Part shown: positions 35,710-44,372 of the stretch, piece by piece | How positions within the stretch are numbered: the first letter of the stretch is position 1 | How the letters are laid out: each line of letters opens with the position of its first letter | Source: Ancylobacter mangrovi | GTDB lineage: Bacteria > Pseudomonadota > Alphaproteobacteria > Rhizobiales > Xanthobacteraceae | NCBI RefSeq assembly: GCF_024752355.1 | Contig: NZ_JANTHZ010000001.1 | Location: forward strand, 372,001-436,000 | Reading direction: 5' to 3' | Length of the DNA stretch: 64,000 nt | The notes under the pieces: generated by a model | What the model was told of the DNA's origin: nothing | The model's input: the letters and a program-made list of their open reading frames with translations, nothing else | Databases searched by the model: none | Translations under genes and position numbers: made by a program

Positions 35710-36864
35710 ATGCTGCACTTCACCGCGCCCGAATTCGCCCGCCGCAAGGAGCGCCTGCTCACCGAGATGGCGGCGCACCGGCTCGATGGACTGCTGATGT
35801 TCCAGCAGGAATCGATGTACTGGCTGACCGGCTACGACACGTTCGGCTTCTGCTTCTTCCAGGCGCTCTGGCTCGGCGCCGACGGGCGGCTCGCCCTGCT
35901 CACCCGCTCGGCGGATCTCAGGCAGGCGCAGCACACCTCGCTGATCGAGGACATCCGGGTCTGGACCGACCGCGCGGACGCCACGCCCCAGGGCCAGCTT
36001 CGCGACATGGTCGCCTCGCTCGGCGGCGCGGGCGGGCGCATCGGCGTCGAATATGACAGCTACGGCCTCACCGCCGCCAATGGCCGCAAGCTCGACACCG
36101 CCTTCGACGGCGTCGCCACGCTCCACGACGCCTCCGGCCTCGTCGACCGGCTGCGGGCGATCAAGTCGCCGGCCGAGATCATCTATGTCCGCCAGGCGGC
36201 CAAGCTCGCGCTGGCCGCGCGCGACGCGGCGATCGCCACCATCGGCGAGGGCGTCGACGAGGGCGAGGTACTCGCCGCCATGCAGGGGGCGGTGTTCCGC
36301 GGCGGCGGCGACTATCCGGGCAACGAGTTCATCATCGGCTCGGGCCGCGACGCGTTGCTGTGCCGCTACAAGGCCGGCCGGCGGCAGCTCGATTCGGAAG
36401 ACCAGATCACGCTCGAATGGGCGGGCGCCTACCGCCACTACCACGCCGCGATGATGGAGACGGTCGTCGTCGGTCCGCCGCGCGGGCGCCATCTCGAGCT
36501 GTTCGCCGCCGCCAGGCAGGCGATGGAGGCCTGCGCCCACGCCATCGCCCCCGGCCGCACGGCGGGCGAGGTGTTCACCGCCCATGCCCATGTGATGGAC
36601 GGGCACGGCCTCGCCGAGCACCGGCTCGCCGCCTGCGGCTATTCGCTGGGGGCGAAATTCACCCCCTCCTGGATGGACCCGCCCATGTTCTACGCCGGCA
36701 ACAACTGGCTGCTGGAGCCGGGCATGGTGATGTTCGCGCACATGATTCTGATGGACAGCGCGAGCGAGACCGCCATGTGCCTGGGCCGGACCTTCCTGGT
36801 GACGGTTAACGGTAATGAGTGCCTGACCGACGCGCCTCTGGACCTCATCGTTAATTCCCTTTAA
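35710..36864 (+). CDS. M24 (creatinase/aminopeptidase P fold) protein lacking canonical metal ligands
   Basis: The 384-residue protein has the creatinase N-terminal domain (FARRKERLLTEMAAHRLDGL) and the pita-bread domain of M24 peptidases. However, the usual metal-binding Asp residues are replaced: the strand reads ITLEWAGAYRHYHAAMMETV near residues 233-252, and the usual GHG(I/L)G motif is CGYSLGAKF near 307-315. This pattern resembles metal-independent creatinase and ectoine hydrolase (DoeA)-like enzymes rather than Xaa-Pro peptidases. A C-N hydrolase acting on a small metabolite is therefore more likely than a peptidase. It follows pgeF closely and ends before a lipoprotein gene. Confidence 0.8.
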   Translation: MLHFTAPEFARRKERLLTEMAAHRLDGLLMFQQESMYWLTGYDTFGFCFFQALWLGADGRLALLTRSADLRQAQHTSLIEDIRVWTDRADATPQGQLRDMVASLGGAGGRIGVEYDSYGLTAANGRKLDTAFDGVATLHDASGLVDRLRAIKSPAEIIYVRQAAKLALAARDAAIATIGEGVDEGEVLAAMQGAVFRGGGDYPGNEFIIGSGRDALLCRYKAGRRQLDSEDQITLEWAGAYRHYHAAMMETVVVGPPRGRHLELFAAARQAMEACAHAIAPGRTAGEVFTAHAHVMDGHGLAEHRLAACGYSLGAKFTPSWMDPPMFYAGNNWLLEPGMVMFAHMILMDSASETAMCLGRTFLVTVNGNECLTDAPLDLIVNSL

Positions 36865-36953
36865 CCATTTCCCCCGGAACGTCGGCGACAGCCGCGGCGC
36901 CGCCCGACCCGGGCGACGACAAGCGGCGCGACCGGCTCTCAGGGGATGCTTCG

Positions 36954-37652
36954 ATGATCGGTCGCCTCCGTCGGTGTGCCCGCTCGCGTCTGAGTCGCCA
37001 GATGCCGGTCGGCGTTGCGCTGCTCGCGGCTCTCGCGCTCGGCGCGTGCCAGACCAATGACGGAAGCCATCCGGTCGCGCGCGCCGACATCACGACAGGC
37101 ACCAAGCCGATCGCCTTCGAATCGATCGACGGCCCGCCGGAAGCCGTGTTCGACAAGCTGGTCGCGAGCCTCGGCACCGAGGCGAATGCGCGCAAGATTC
37201 AGGTCGTCTCGCGCGAGGGCGACGCCGCCTACCGCGTGCGCGGCTATCTCGCCGCCAGCGTCGAGGGCGGCAAGGGCTCGGTCGACTGGGTGTGGGACGT
37301 GTTCGACGCCGACCACGAGCGGGTGCTGCGGGTCGCGGGCGTGGAAGAGCTTGGCAAGGGCAAGGACGTCTGGAGCGAGCTCGACGACGCCGCGGTCGAG
37401 CGGATCGCCTCGCAGAGCCTCGACGAGATTTCCACCAAGCTCGCCCAGGGCCTGCCGCCCAAGCCCGCCGAAGCGGTGCCCGACGCCGCGCCCGAGCCGG
37501 CCGAAGCCCCTGCCGTGCGCATGGACAACGGCCCGCCGATCGCCAGTGCCGAGCCGGCCGACGGGCAGGACGGCGAGACCGGGCCCGGCACGGCGCTCGC
37601 CGAAGAGGCGAGCGCGCCCTCGCAGACACTCTCCTTCGCGGCCCGCCCGTAA
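36954..37652 (+). CDS. hypothetical lipoprotein
   Basis: The 232-residue protein has an Arg-rich N-terminus, a hydrophobic stretch ([12 protein letters not shown]) and a lipobox ALGAC with the acylated Cys about residue 32, so Lgt, encoded nearby, would modify it. The mature part has a compact domain ([57 protein letters not shown]) and a long Pro/Ala/Glu-rich disordered tail. I recognise no named function, but a lipoprotein upstream of prs is seen in related bacteria. AGGGG precedes the ATG at 36954. Confidence 0.75.
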   Translation: MIGRLRRCARSRLSRQMPVGVALLAALALGACQTNDGSHPVARADITTGTKPIAFESIDGPPEAVFDKLVASLGTEANARKIQVVSREGDAAYRVRGYLAASVEGGKGSVDWVWDVFDADHERVLRVAGVEELGKGKDVWSELDDAAVERIASQSLDEISTKLAQGLPPKPAEAVPDAAPEPAEAPAVRMDNGPPIASAEPADGQDGETGPGTALAEEASAPSQTLSFAARP

Positions 37653-37777
37653 GGCTTGCCAGGGCCCCGATTCATCTGTTCACGGCCGCTTTACAGCGCG
37701 GGCCGGCCCGCCTATCAGGTCTGCGCGACGGCTTGAAGACGGTCGCGCGGGATGTGCACGGTGGGAGCGCGCCGGTA

Positions 37778-38731
37778 ATGTCGAACAACAACAGTTCCAT
37801 CAAGCTCGTCGCGGGCAATGCCAACCGGCCGCTTGCCGAGGCGATCGGCGCGTATCTGGCGACGCCGCTGACGCGCGCGGTGGTGCGGCGCTTCGCCGAC
37901 ATGGAGATCTTCGTCGAGATCCAGGAGAACGTGCGCGGCAAGGACGTGTTCGTCCTCCAGTCCACCTCCTTCCCGACCAACGACCACCTGATGGAGCTGC
38001 TCATCATTATCGATGCGCTGCGCCGCTCCTCCGCCAAGCGCATTACCGCCGTGCTGCCCTATTTCGGCTATGCGCGCCAGGACCGGCGCTCCTCCGGCCG
38101 CACCCCGATCTCGGCCAAGCTGGTCGCCAACCTGATCACCCATGCCGGCGCCGACCGCGTGCTGACGGTCGACCTGCATGCCGGGCAGATCCAGGGCTTC
38201 TTCGACATCCCGACCGACAACCTGTTCGCCGCGCCGGTGATGGTGCAGGACGTCAAGTCCCGCTTCGATCTCGGCAACATCACCGTGGTCTCGCCGGACG
38301 TCGGCGGCGTGGTGCGCGCCCGGGCGCTGGCCAAGCGCATCGACGCCCAGCTCGCCATCGTCGACAAGCGCCGCGAGCGGCCGGGCGAGAGCGAGGTGAT
38401 GAACGTGATCGGCGACGTCGAGGGCAAGCGCTGCATCCTCGTCGACGACATCATCGATTCCGGCGGCACGCTGGTGAATGCGGCCGACGCGCTGCTGGAG
38501 CGCGGCGCCACCGAGGTGCACGCCTACATCACCCATGGCGTGCTCTCGGGCGGCGCGGTGGCACGCGTCACCGCCTCGAACCTCAAGGAGCTGGTGATCA
38601 CCGATTCGATCCAGCCGACCGAGGCGGTGCGGGTGGCCCGCAACATCCGCGTGGTCTCGATCGCCAGCCTGCTCGCCGAGGCCATCGGACGCACCGCGCA
38701 TGAGGAAAGCGTGTCGAGCCTGTTCGACTGA
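37778..38731 (+). CDS. prs: ribose-phosphate pyrophosphokinase (PRPP synthetase)
   Basis: Prs makes PRPP from ribose-5-phosphate and ATP, feeding purine, pyrimidine, histidine, tryptophan and NAD synthesis. The 317-residue protein has [58 protein letters not shown] and the PRPP loop [18 protein letters not shown]. The ATG at 37778 gives the usual length; the long open frame before it overlaps the lipoprotein gene and is not coding. A GGGAG lies about 12 bases upstream. It appears monocistronic or joined to the upstream lipoprotein gene. Confidence 0.97.
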   Translation: MSNNNSSIKLVAGNANRPLAEAIGAYLATPLTRAVVRRFADMEIFVEIQENVRGKDVFVLQSTSFPTNDHLMELLIIIDALRRSSAKRITAVLPYFGYARQDRRSSGRTPISAKLVANLITHAGADRVLTVDLHAGQIQGFFDIPTDNLFAAPVMVQDVKSRFDLGNITVVSPDVGGVVRARALAKRIDAQLAIVDKRRERPGESEVMNVIGDVEGKRCILVDDIIDSGGTLVNAADALLERGATEVHAYITHGVLSGGAVARVTASNLKELVITDSIQPTEAVRVARNIRVVSIASLLAEAIGRTAHEESVSSLFD

Positions 38732-38876
38732 GGTAACAGGGCGCCGCAGGCGCCGTGCCGGGGTACCGACACACGTTTTCCTAATAATAAATTGGCGCCC
38801 ATGCTGCGGTGCGCCACGATCGTTCCACACTTCTCCCGCAGCCTTCCCGCTCGCATATTCGGAACGGGACGACGAC

Positions 38877-39821
38877 ATGACGTGCATCCTTCTGCGCTCG
38901 GCGCCGGCGGCATTGAAGAGCCGCGGCAGGCACCGGAGCACCAGGCTGCCGGGCGCGCCGTGGCGGGCCCTTGCGCGGCCCCCTCGCACCGCCGCGCAGC
39001 TTGCGGCAGTCCCCGCCCTCGCGCTGTGCCTGTCCGGCCCCGCCGCCGCCCAGAGCGTGGACGCCACGTCGCCCGCCGCGGGCGACAATCCGTGGAGCGG
39101 CATCGAGATCACCGTGCGGCCGCTGCCGACCAGCCCGCCCTCCCCCTATGAGCAGGCGATCTCCGAGGCGCAGACCCCCGAGCAGCCGGTCGTGCCGAGC
39201 GAGCCCTCGGGTCCGCTCACGGGCACGCTGATCGACCCGCTCGGCCCGGCGCCGAAGGCCTCGGTCTGGTCCTCGCTGCGCGAGAGCGCGGCCCCGAAGC
39301 TGCCCGACGGGACGCCCTCGCCCTACAAGCAGCTCACCAGCCGCACCAAGAAGCCCAAGGCCAAGTCCGCCAGCCTGCCCACCAACATGGAGCTGAAGCA
39401 GGGCCCGGCGAGCGTCTCGGTCTCGACCACCGCCAGCGCCTCGGCGCCGCAATCGGGCGCGCTCACCACCAGCGAGGGCGGCGGCTCGGGCGAGATCAAG
39501 GGCCGGATCGGCTACGAGCAGGACAATCTCGCGGTCTACAGCACCGGCTCGGTCGGCGCCTCGGCCTCGACCGGCATGCCCTCGCTCTACGACAACCTCG
39601 CGGTCGGCAGCACCTACAGCGTGCCGCTCTCCCCGCTCGGGCTCGACGGCGACAAGCTCGGCGCCAGCGTCGAGATGAACAACTCGGCCGCCGTGACCAC
39701 CGGGGTCGAGCTGCGCGGCAAGCTCGGCACCTATCAGCGCTACATCTCGGTCCAGCGTTCGATCAATCCGGACTCGGCGGCGAGCGACATCGTCAAGGCC
39801 GGCGTGCTCGGCAAGTTCTGA
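38877..39821 (+). CDS. exported hypothetical protein with beta-rich C-terminus
   Basis: The 314-residue protein has a long, Arg-rich N-terminus followed by a hydrophobic segment (LAAVPALALCLSGPAAA) and likely cleavage before QSVDAT. The mature part is Pro-rich (residues 80-160), then Lys-rich (TKKPKAKSASLPTN), then a Ser/Ala/Thr-rich C-terminal half with alternating polar and nonpolar residues (GRIGYEQDNLAVYSTGSVGA, LGASVEMNNSAAVTTGVELR, QRYISVQRSI) that may form outer membrane or periplasmic beta strands ending in GKF. I know no named family. An AT-rich stretch around 38780 could hold its promoter. Confidence 0.7.
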   Translation: MTCILLRSAPAALKSRGRHRSTRLPGAPWRALARPPRTAAQLAAVPALALCLSGPAAAQSVDATSPAAGDNPWSGIEITVRPLPTSPPSPYEQAISEAQTPEQPVVPSEPSGPLTGTLIDPLGPAPKASVWSSLRESAAPKLPDGTPSPYKQLTSRTKKPKAKSASLPTNMELKQGPASVSVSTTASASAPQSGALTTSEGGGSGEIKGRIGYEQDNLAVYSTGSVGASASTGMPSLYDNLAVGSTYSVPLSPLGLDGDKLGASVEMNNSAAVTTGVELRGKLGTYQRYISVQRSINPDSAASDIVKAGVLGKF

Positions 39822-39977
39822 GCGCGCGCCCGCGGGCCGGAGCCGGCCATCGGCCGCCCCGCGCGCGGCGCCACACATTGCCCCGCAACGCGTCTTCTGC
39901 TATGAGCCGGCCCGTCCGCGGCCTTTCCGCACCCCTGGAGGCGCGCCGCGGGCATACCGGACCAGACTGAAGGATCG

Positions 39978-40003
39978 GGCCGCGTCAGCGGCCTTCTCCT
40001 TTT
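39978..40003 (+). terminator. terminator-like hairpin upstream of rplY
   Basis: GGCCGC (39978-39983) pairs with GCGGCC (39988-39993) over GTCA and is followed by TTCTCCTTTT. It has the form of an intrinsic terminator but lies only 22 bases before the rplY start codon, so it is either the terminator of a transcript from upstream or an attenuator in the rplY leader. Confidence 0.55.
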
Positions 40004-40024
40004 GCAACCATTTGAGGACAAGCC

Positions 40025-40657
40025 ATGACCGCCATCAAGGAACTGAAGGCGCGGGCGCGCACGAAGGTCGGCAAGGGGGCCGCTCGTGCCGAACGCCGCG
40101 CCGGTCGCGTACCCGCCGTCATCTATGGCGACGGGAAAGCCCCCGTCGGCATCACGCTCGACCACATCGAGATCAACAAGATCATCTATGCCGGCCACTT
40201 CCTGACCACGCTGTTCAACATCGAGGTCGAGGGCGAGCAGCACCGGGTGATCCCGCGCGACTACCAGCTCGACCCGGTCAAGGACTACCCGCTCCATGTC
40301 GACTTCCTGCGCGTGCAGGTCGGCGCCACGCTGAGCGTCGAGGTGCCGGTGCACTTCCTCAACGCCGAGACCGCGCCCGCCATCAAGCAGGGTGGCACGC
40401 TGAACATCGTCAGCCACACGGTCGAGCTGAACGTCCCCGCCGACGCCATTCCCGACGCGGTCGAGGTCGATCTCACCAACTACCATTTCGGCGACTCGAT
40501 CCACCTGTCGGCGATCAAGCTGCCCGAGGGCGTGACCTGGGCCGGGCATGGCGACGACACGCTGGCCTCCATCACCGCCCCGTCGGGCCTGAAGGAAGCC
40601 GAGGCCGAGGAAGCCGCCGCCGCCGAGGCCGCCGCTGCCGAGGCCCCCAAGGCCTGA
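40025..40657 (+). CDS. rplY: 50S ribosomal protein L25 / general stress protein Ctc
   Basis: L25 of the long Ctc form binds 5S rRNA in the large subunit. The 210-residue protein has the L25 N-terminal domain ([45 protein letters not shown]) and the C-terminal TL5-type beta domain ([38 protein letters not shown]). It ends in an acidic Ala/Glu-rich tail. GAGGA precedes the ATG at 40025. A hairpin with T-run stands just upstream and a second, perfect terminator stands between rplY and pth, which suggests controlled or partial read-through into pth. Confidence 0.96.
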   Translation: MTAIKELKARARTKVGKGAARAERRAGRVPAVIYGDGKAPVGITLDHIEINKIIYAGHFLTTLFNIEVEGEQHRVIPRDYQLDPVKDYPLHVDFLRVQVGATLSVEVPVHFLNAETAPAIKQGGTLNIVSHTVELNVPADAIPDAVEVDLTNYHFGDSIHLSAIKLPEGVTWAGHGDDTLASITAPSGLKEAEAEEAAAAEAAAAEAPKA

Positions 40658-40714
40658 TCCGGCCCCGCCGGTCGCGCTTTGCCGACCGATCCCGCCAGGG
40701 AACCAACGAGACCC

Positions 40715-40747
40715 GAGCCGGAAGCCCGCTTCCGGCTCTTCTCATTT
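40715..40747 (+). terminator. intrinsic terminator between rplY and pth
   Basis: GAGCCGGAAG (40715-40724) pairs perfectly with CTTCCGGCTC (40729-40738) around a CCCG loop and is followed by TTCTCATTT. It lies 58 bases after the rplY stop and just before the pth start at 40770, so pth needs read-through or its own promoter. Confidence 0.8.
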
Positions 40748-40769
40748 CCGGAGCGAGTGGAGACGCACG

Positions 40770-41381
40770 GTGTTTCTCTTCGCCGGGCTCGGAAACCCCG
40801 GGTCGAAATATGCCGGCAACCGGCACAATATCGGCTTCATGGCGGTGGACGCGATCGTGCGCCGCCACCGTTTCACCCCGTGGCGCCGCCGCTTCCAGGG
40901 CGCGGCCTGCGAGGGCGAGATCGAAGGCCAGAAGGTGCTCGCGGTGCTGCCCGAGACCTTCATGAACGAGAGCGGCCGGGCGGTCTCCGAAGCGCAGCGC
41001 TTCTACAAGATCGCGCTCGGCGACATCTTCGTGTTCCATGACGAGCTCGACCTCGCCCCGGCCAAGGTGCGGGCCAAGTTTGGCGGCGGCAATGCCGGCC
41101 ATAACGGGCTGCGCTCCGTCACCGCCCATTGCGGCAACGACTATGGCCGCGTGCGGCTCGGCATCGGCCATCCCGGCGACAAGGCGCTGGTGATGCCGTT
41201 CGTGCTCGCCGACTTCGCCAAGGCCGAGCGGCCCTGGGTGGAGGCGGTGTGCGACGGCTGCGCCGAGCTGGCCGGCCTGCTCGTCACGCGACGGCTCGAC
41301 GAGTTCCAGAGCCGGATGCACCTCTATCTCGAAGGCCGCGGCATCGGCGTGCCCAAGACACCCGGCGCGGCGGCAAAATAG
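40770..41381 (+). CDS. pth: peptidyl-tRNA hydrolase
   Basis: Pth releases peptides from peptidyl-tRNA that dropped off the ribosome. The 203-residue protein has LGNPGSKYAGNRHNIGF with Asn9 and catalytic His19, then PETFMNESGRAV and FVFHDELDLAPAKVRAKFGG, and a NAGHNGLRSVTAHCG segment with the conserved Asn. A basic tail follows the core. It starts with GTG at 40770, with GAG-rich sequence upstream. The rplY-pth-ychF order is widespread in alphaproteobacteria, and a terminator separates rplY from pth here. Confidence 0.96.
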   Translation: MFLFAGLGNPGSKYAGNRHNIGFMAVDAIVRRHRFTPWRRRFQGAACEGEIEGQKVLAVLPETFMNESGRAVSEAQRFYKIALGDIFVFHDELDLAPAKVRAKFGGGNAGHNGLRSVTAHCGNDYGRVRLGIGHPGDKALVMPFVLADFAKAERPWVEAVCDGCAELAGLLVTRRLDEFQSRMHLYLEGRGIGVPKTPGAAAK

Positions 41382-41468
41382 CCTCCGCCGGGCGGGCACG
41401 CTTGCACTCGCGCCTCCCCTTGCCTACCACGGCGACAACCAGACCAGAGCCATTACGAGCATCGCACC

Positions 41469-42566
41469 ATGGGCTTCAAATGCGGCATCGTCGGCCTGCC
41501 GAATGTCGGCAAGTCGACCCTCTTCAACGCGCTGACGCAGACCGCGGCGGCCCAGGCGGCGAACTACCCGTTCTGCACCATCGAGCCGAATGTCGGCGAC
41601 GTCGCCGTGCCCGATCCGCGCCTCGCCACGCTGGCCGACATCGCCGGCTCGGCGCAGATCATCCCGACCCGGCTGACCTTCGTCGACATCGCCGGGCTGG
41701 TACGGGGCGCGTCCAAGGGCGAGGGCCTCGGCAACCAGTTCCTCGCCAATATCCGCGAATGCGACGCCATCGCCCATGTGGTGCGCTGCTTCGAGGATGG
41801 CGACGTCACCCATGTCGACGGCAAGATCGCGCCGCTGAGCGACATCGACACCATCGAGACCGAGCTCATGCTGGCCGACCTCGACAGCCTCGAGAAGCGC
41901 GTGACGGCGCTGGAGAAGAAGGCCAAGGGCGGCGACAAGGAATCGAAGGAATGCCTCGACCTCATCACCCGCGCGCTGGCCCTGCTGCGCGAGGGCAAGC
42001 CGGCGCGCCTCGTCGAGGTGAAGCCGGAGGAGGAGAAGGCGTTCCGCATGCTGGGCCTGCTCTCCTCCAAGCCGGTGCTCTATGTCTGCAATGTCGAGGA
42101 AGCCTCGGCCAAGGACGGCAACTCGCTCTCCGCGCAGGTGTTCGAGCAGGCGGCGAAGGAAGGCGCCAGGGCGGTGGTCGTCTCGGCCAAGATCGAAAGC
42201 GAGATCGCGGTGCTGCCGCCCGAGGAGCAGGCCGAGTATCTTGAGGCGATCGGCCTCGACGAGCCGGGCCTGAACCGCGTGATCCGCGCCGGCTACGACC
42301 TGCTCCGGCTGGTGACCTATTTCACCGTCGGGCCGAAGGAGGCGCGCGCCTGGACCATCACCGCCGGCACGCGGGCGCCAGGCGCGGCGGGTGTGATCCA
42401 CACCGATTTCGAGAAGGGCTTCATCCGTGCCGAAACCATCTCCTATGACGACTACGTCAAGGGCAAGGGCGAGGCCGGGGCGCGCGACGCGGGCCGCCTC
42501 CGGCTCGAGGGCAAGGAATATGTCGTCGCCGATGGCGACGTGCTCCACTTCCGCTTCGCCAACTGA
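41469..42566 (+). CDS. ychF: redox-regulated ATPase/GTPase YchF
   Basis: YchF (EngD/OLA1) is an Obg-family P-loop NTPase that prefers ATP and binds ribosomes. The 365-residue protein starts with [19 protein letters not shown] (Walker A), then [20 protein letters not shown], a coiled-coil insertion ([20 protein letters not shown]) and a C-terminal TGS domain ([20 protein letters not shown], ending [15 protein letters not shown]). All parts match full-length family members. It follows pth by 87 bases and is followed 15 bases later by a sulfotransferase-type gene. Confidence 0.97.
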   Translation: MGFKCGIVGLPNVGKSTLFNALTQTAAAQAANYPFCTIEPNVGDVAVPDPRLATLADIAGSAQIIPTRLTFVDIAGLVRGASKGEGLGNQFLANIRECDAIAHVVRCFEDGDVTHVDGKIAPLSDIDTIETELMLADLDSLEKRVTALEKKAKGGDKESKECLDLITRALALLREGKPARLVEVKPEEEKAFRMLGLLSSKPVLYVCNVEEASAKDGNSLSAQVFEQAAKEGARAVVVSAKIESEIAVLPPEEQAEYLEAIGLDEPGLNRVIRAGYDLLRLVTYFTVGPKEARAWTITAGTRAPGAAGVIHTDFEKGFIRAETISYDDYVKGKGEAGARDAGRLRLEGKEYVVADGDVLHFRFAN

Positions 42567-42581
42567 GGGGGCGCGGCGGCG

Positions 42582-43295
42582 ATGATCCTCTCCCATCGCC
42601 ACCGCTTCGTGCTGTTCGCGCCCTGGAAGACGGCGAGCTCGACGGCGCATCTGCGCCTGCAGCCGCTCAACGAGAGCCCCTACAGCCGCTTCTTCGACTT
42701 CCAGCCGGCGCTGAACCGGGTGGTGCACCAGCACATCACCTGCGCCGATTTCAACGCCCTGCCGGAGGCACGCCTCGACTACCGGCGCGCCTCCTTCGTG
42801 CGCAATCCCTATGACCGGGTCTGCTCGGGCTTCGTCCAGCTCCAGCGCGACATCGCCACCCAGATGGACGTGCCCTTTCCCCAGCCCTGGATCCGCGAGC
42901 TGGTGCGCGAGCAGCTCGACGAGAACCGGCGTCAGCTCGAGGCGGCGGGCTACGACCTCAATGCCTGGATCGCCACGATCACCGAGCGGCAGGTCTACGA
43001 GACCGGCCGCAATACCAATTTCTCGCTCCATCCGGCGCATTACTGGACCCATCTGGCGGGCGAGCCCTATGTCGGCTTCGTCGGCCGGGTCGAACGGTTC
43101 GAGCCCGAATTCGAGCGGCTCTGCGGCTTTCTCGGCATTCCCGTGCCGCCGCGCGCGGACGAGAACGTCACCGACGCCGCCATGCTGGGATCGGACGCCT
43201 ATCGCTATGCCGACCGGCTGGATCGGGCCTCGATCGAGCGGATCAACGCGCTGTTCGCGCGCGACTTCGAGCTGTTCGACTATGCCCGCCTGTGA
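42582..43295 (+). CDS. sulfotransferase family protein
   Basis: The 237-residue cytoplasmic protein resembles the carbohydrate/Sulfotransfer_2 type. Near the N-terminus it has LFAPWKTASSTAHLRL, a 5'-phosphosulfate loop in which the usual PKTGSTS becomes PWKTASST. The 3'-phosphate loop appears as ASFVRNPYDRVCSGFVQLQ. A WIATITERQVYETGRN region and a late VGRVERFEPEFERLCGFLG complete the fold. It would move sulfate from PAPS to a hydroxyl, likely on a surface sugar; the acceptor is unknown. The gene interrupts the usual ychF-to-MaoC layout and may be an accessory insertion or a local feature. Confidence 0.78.
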   Translation: MILSHRHRFVLFAPWKTASSTAHLRLQPLNESPYSRFFDFQPALNRVVHQHITCADFNALPEARLDYRRASFVRNPYDRVCSGFVQLQRDIATQMDVPFPQPWIRELVREQLDENRRQLEAAGYDLNAWIATITERQVYETGRNTNFSLHPAHYWTHLAGEPYVGFVGRVERFEPEFERLCGFLGIPVPPRADENVTDAAMLGSDAYRYADRLDRASIERINALFARDFELFDYARL

Positions 43296-43400
43296 GGCGC
43301 GGACATCGCCGACGAGTTGACCGGCCGGCCATTGTCGCCTGAGATCGCCTGCCGCCCCGGCGGCGGAGCATCGGAACGTCGGAAGGGCATCGCACGCTCA

Positions 43401-43859
43401 ATGCAGTTCTGGGAAGATTTCAACGAGGGGCACGTGGCGACCTGCGGGCGCTACGTGGTGGGGCGCGAGGAGATCATTTCCTTCGCCCGCGACTACGATC
43501 CCGCCCCGATCCATCTCGACGATTCCGCCGCCGAGGCGACGCGGCTCGGCGGGCTTTCGGCCTCGGGCTGGCACCTGTGCTGCATCTTCATGCGCCTCGC
43601 CGCCGACGGCTTCCTCAATGACAGCGCCTGCCTCGGCTCGCCGGGCGTCGACGAGGTGCGCTTCCTCAAGCCGGTGCATCCCGGCACGGTGCTGAGCCTG
43701 CGCCGCGAGGTGCTGGAGACGCGGACCTCCAAGAGCCGGCCGGAGATCGGACTGGTGAAGTTCCGCTTCGAGCTGATCGACGCCCAGCAGAGCGTCATGA
43801 CGGATCTGGTCGGCACCATCATGTTCGGCCGGCGCAATCCCGGCTACCGGCCGGTGTGA
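43401..43859 (+). CDS. MaoC-like hot-dog dehydratase family protein (first of pair)
   Basis: The 152-residue protein is a MaoC-type hot-dog protein: EDFNEGHVATCGRYVVGREE, FARDYDPAPIHLDD with the catalytic-type Asp and His, GLSASGWHLCCIFMRL, and a C-terminal strand ending MFGRRNP. The family hydrates enoyl-CoA to (R)-3-hydroxyacyl-CoA or acts on related thioesters. The ATG at 43401 is preceded by GGAAGGG at some distance. A second MaoC gene follows after 7 bases, and such pairs often form heterodimers. The substrate cannot be told. Confidence 0.87.
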   Translation: MQFWEDFNEGHVATCGRYVVGREEIISFARDYDPAPIHLDDSAAEATRLGGLSASGWHLCCIFMRLAADGFLNDSACLGSPGVDEVRFLKPVHPGTVLSLRREVLETRTSKSRPEIGLVKFRFELIDAQQSVMTDLVGTIMFGRRNPGYRPV

Positions 43860-43866
43860 GGACCCC

Positions 43867-44343
43867 ATGCTGTTCTTCGAGGATATAGAAGTCGGCGAGG
43901 TGACCCGGCTCGGCTCGCACACCTTCCGTGCCGAGGCGATGATCGCCTTCGCCCGCGCCTGGGACCCGCAGCCCTTCCATCTCGCCGCCGCCGCCGGCGC
44001 GCGCACCCATTTCGGCGGGCTCGCCGCCTCGGGCTGGTACACCGCCGCCATCGCCGCGCGGCTGCGCGCGCAGGCGCAGGCCCATCTGCACGAGACGCTG
44101 CGCCGCGAGGGCAAGCGGGTGCCGCGCATCGGCCCCTCCCCCGGCTTCAAGGACCTGAAATGGCTGCGCCCGGTGATCGCCGGCGACACGCTCTCCTTCC
44201 AGAGCGAGGTGATCGCCAAGAAGCCGAGCGCCAACCGGCCCGAATGGGGGCTCGTCTTCACCCGCGAAAGCGCGCGCGACATGCAGGGCCGGCCGACCTT
44301 CGAGGTCACGAACTGCGTGTTCGTGGAGCGGATGGAAGCCTAG
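43867..44343 (+). CDS. MaoC-like hot-dog dehydratase family protein (second of pair)
   Basis: The 158-residue partner has FFEDIEVGEVTRLGSHTFRA, FARAWDPQPFHLAAAAG with the Asp and His that act in hydratase-2 enzymes, GLAASGWYTAAIAARL, a loop of extra residues (RREGKRVPRIGPSPGF) and KWLRPVIAGDTLSF. It is similar in plan to the upstream gene, seven bases away, and the two probably fold as a heterodimer. The function may be in fatty acid or polyester metabolism, by family only. The downstream outer membrane gene starts 29 bases later. Confidence 0.88.
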   Translation: MLFFEDIEVGEVTRLGSHTFRAEAMIAFARAWDPQPFHLAAAAGARTHFGGLAASGWYTAAIAARLRAQAQAHLHETLRREGKRVPRIGPSPGFKDLKWLRPVIAGDTLSFQSEVIAKKPSANRPEWGLVFTRESARDMQGRPTFEVTNCVFVERMEA

Positions 44344-44372
44344 CGGGAACGGGGCAAGGGGGGCACAAGGAT

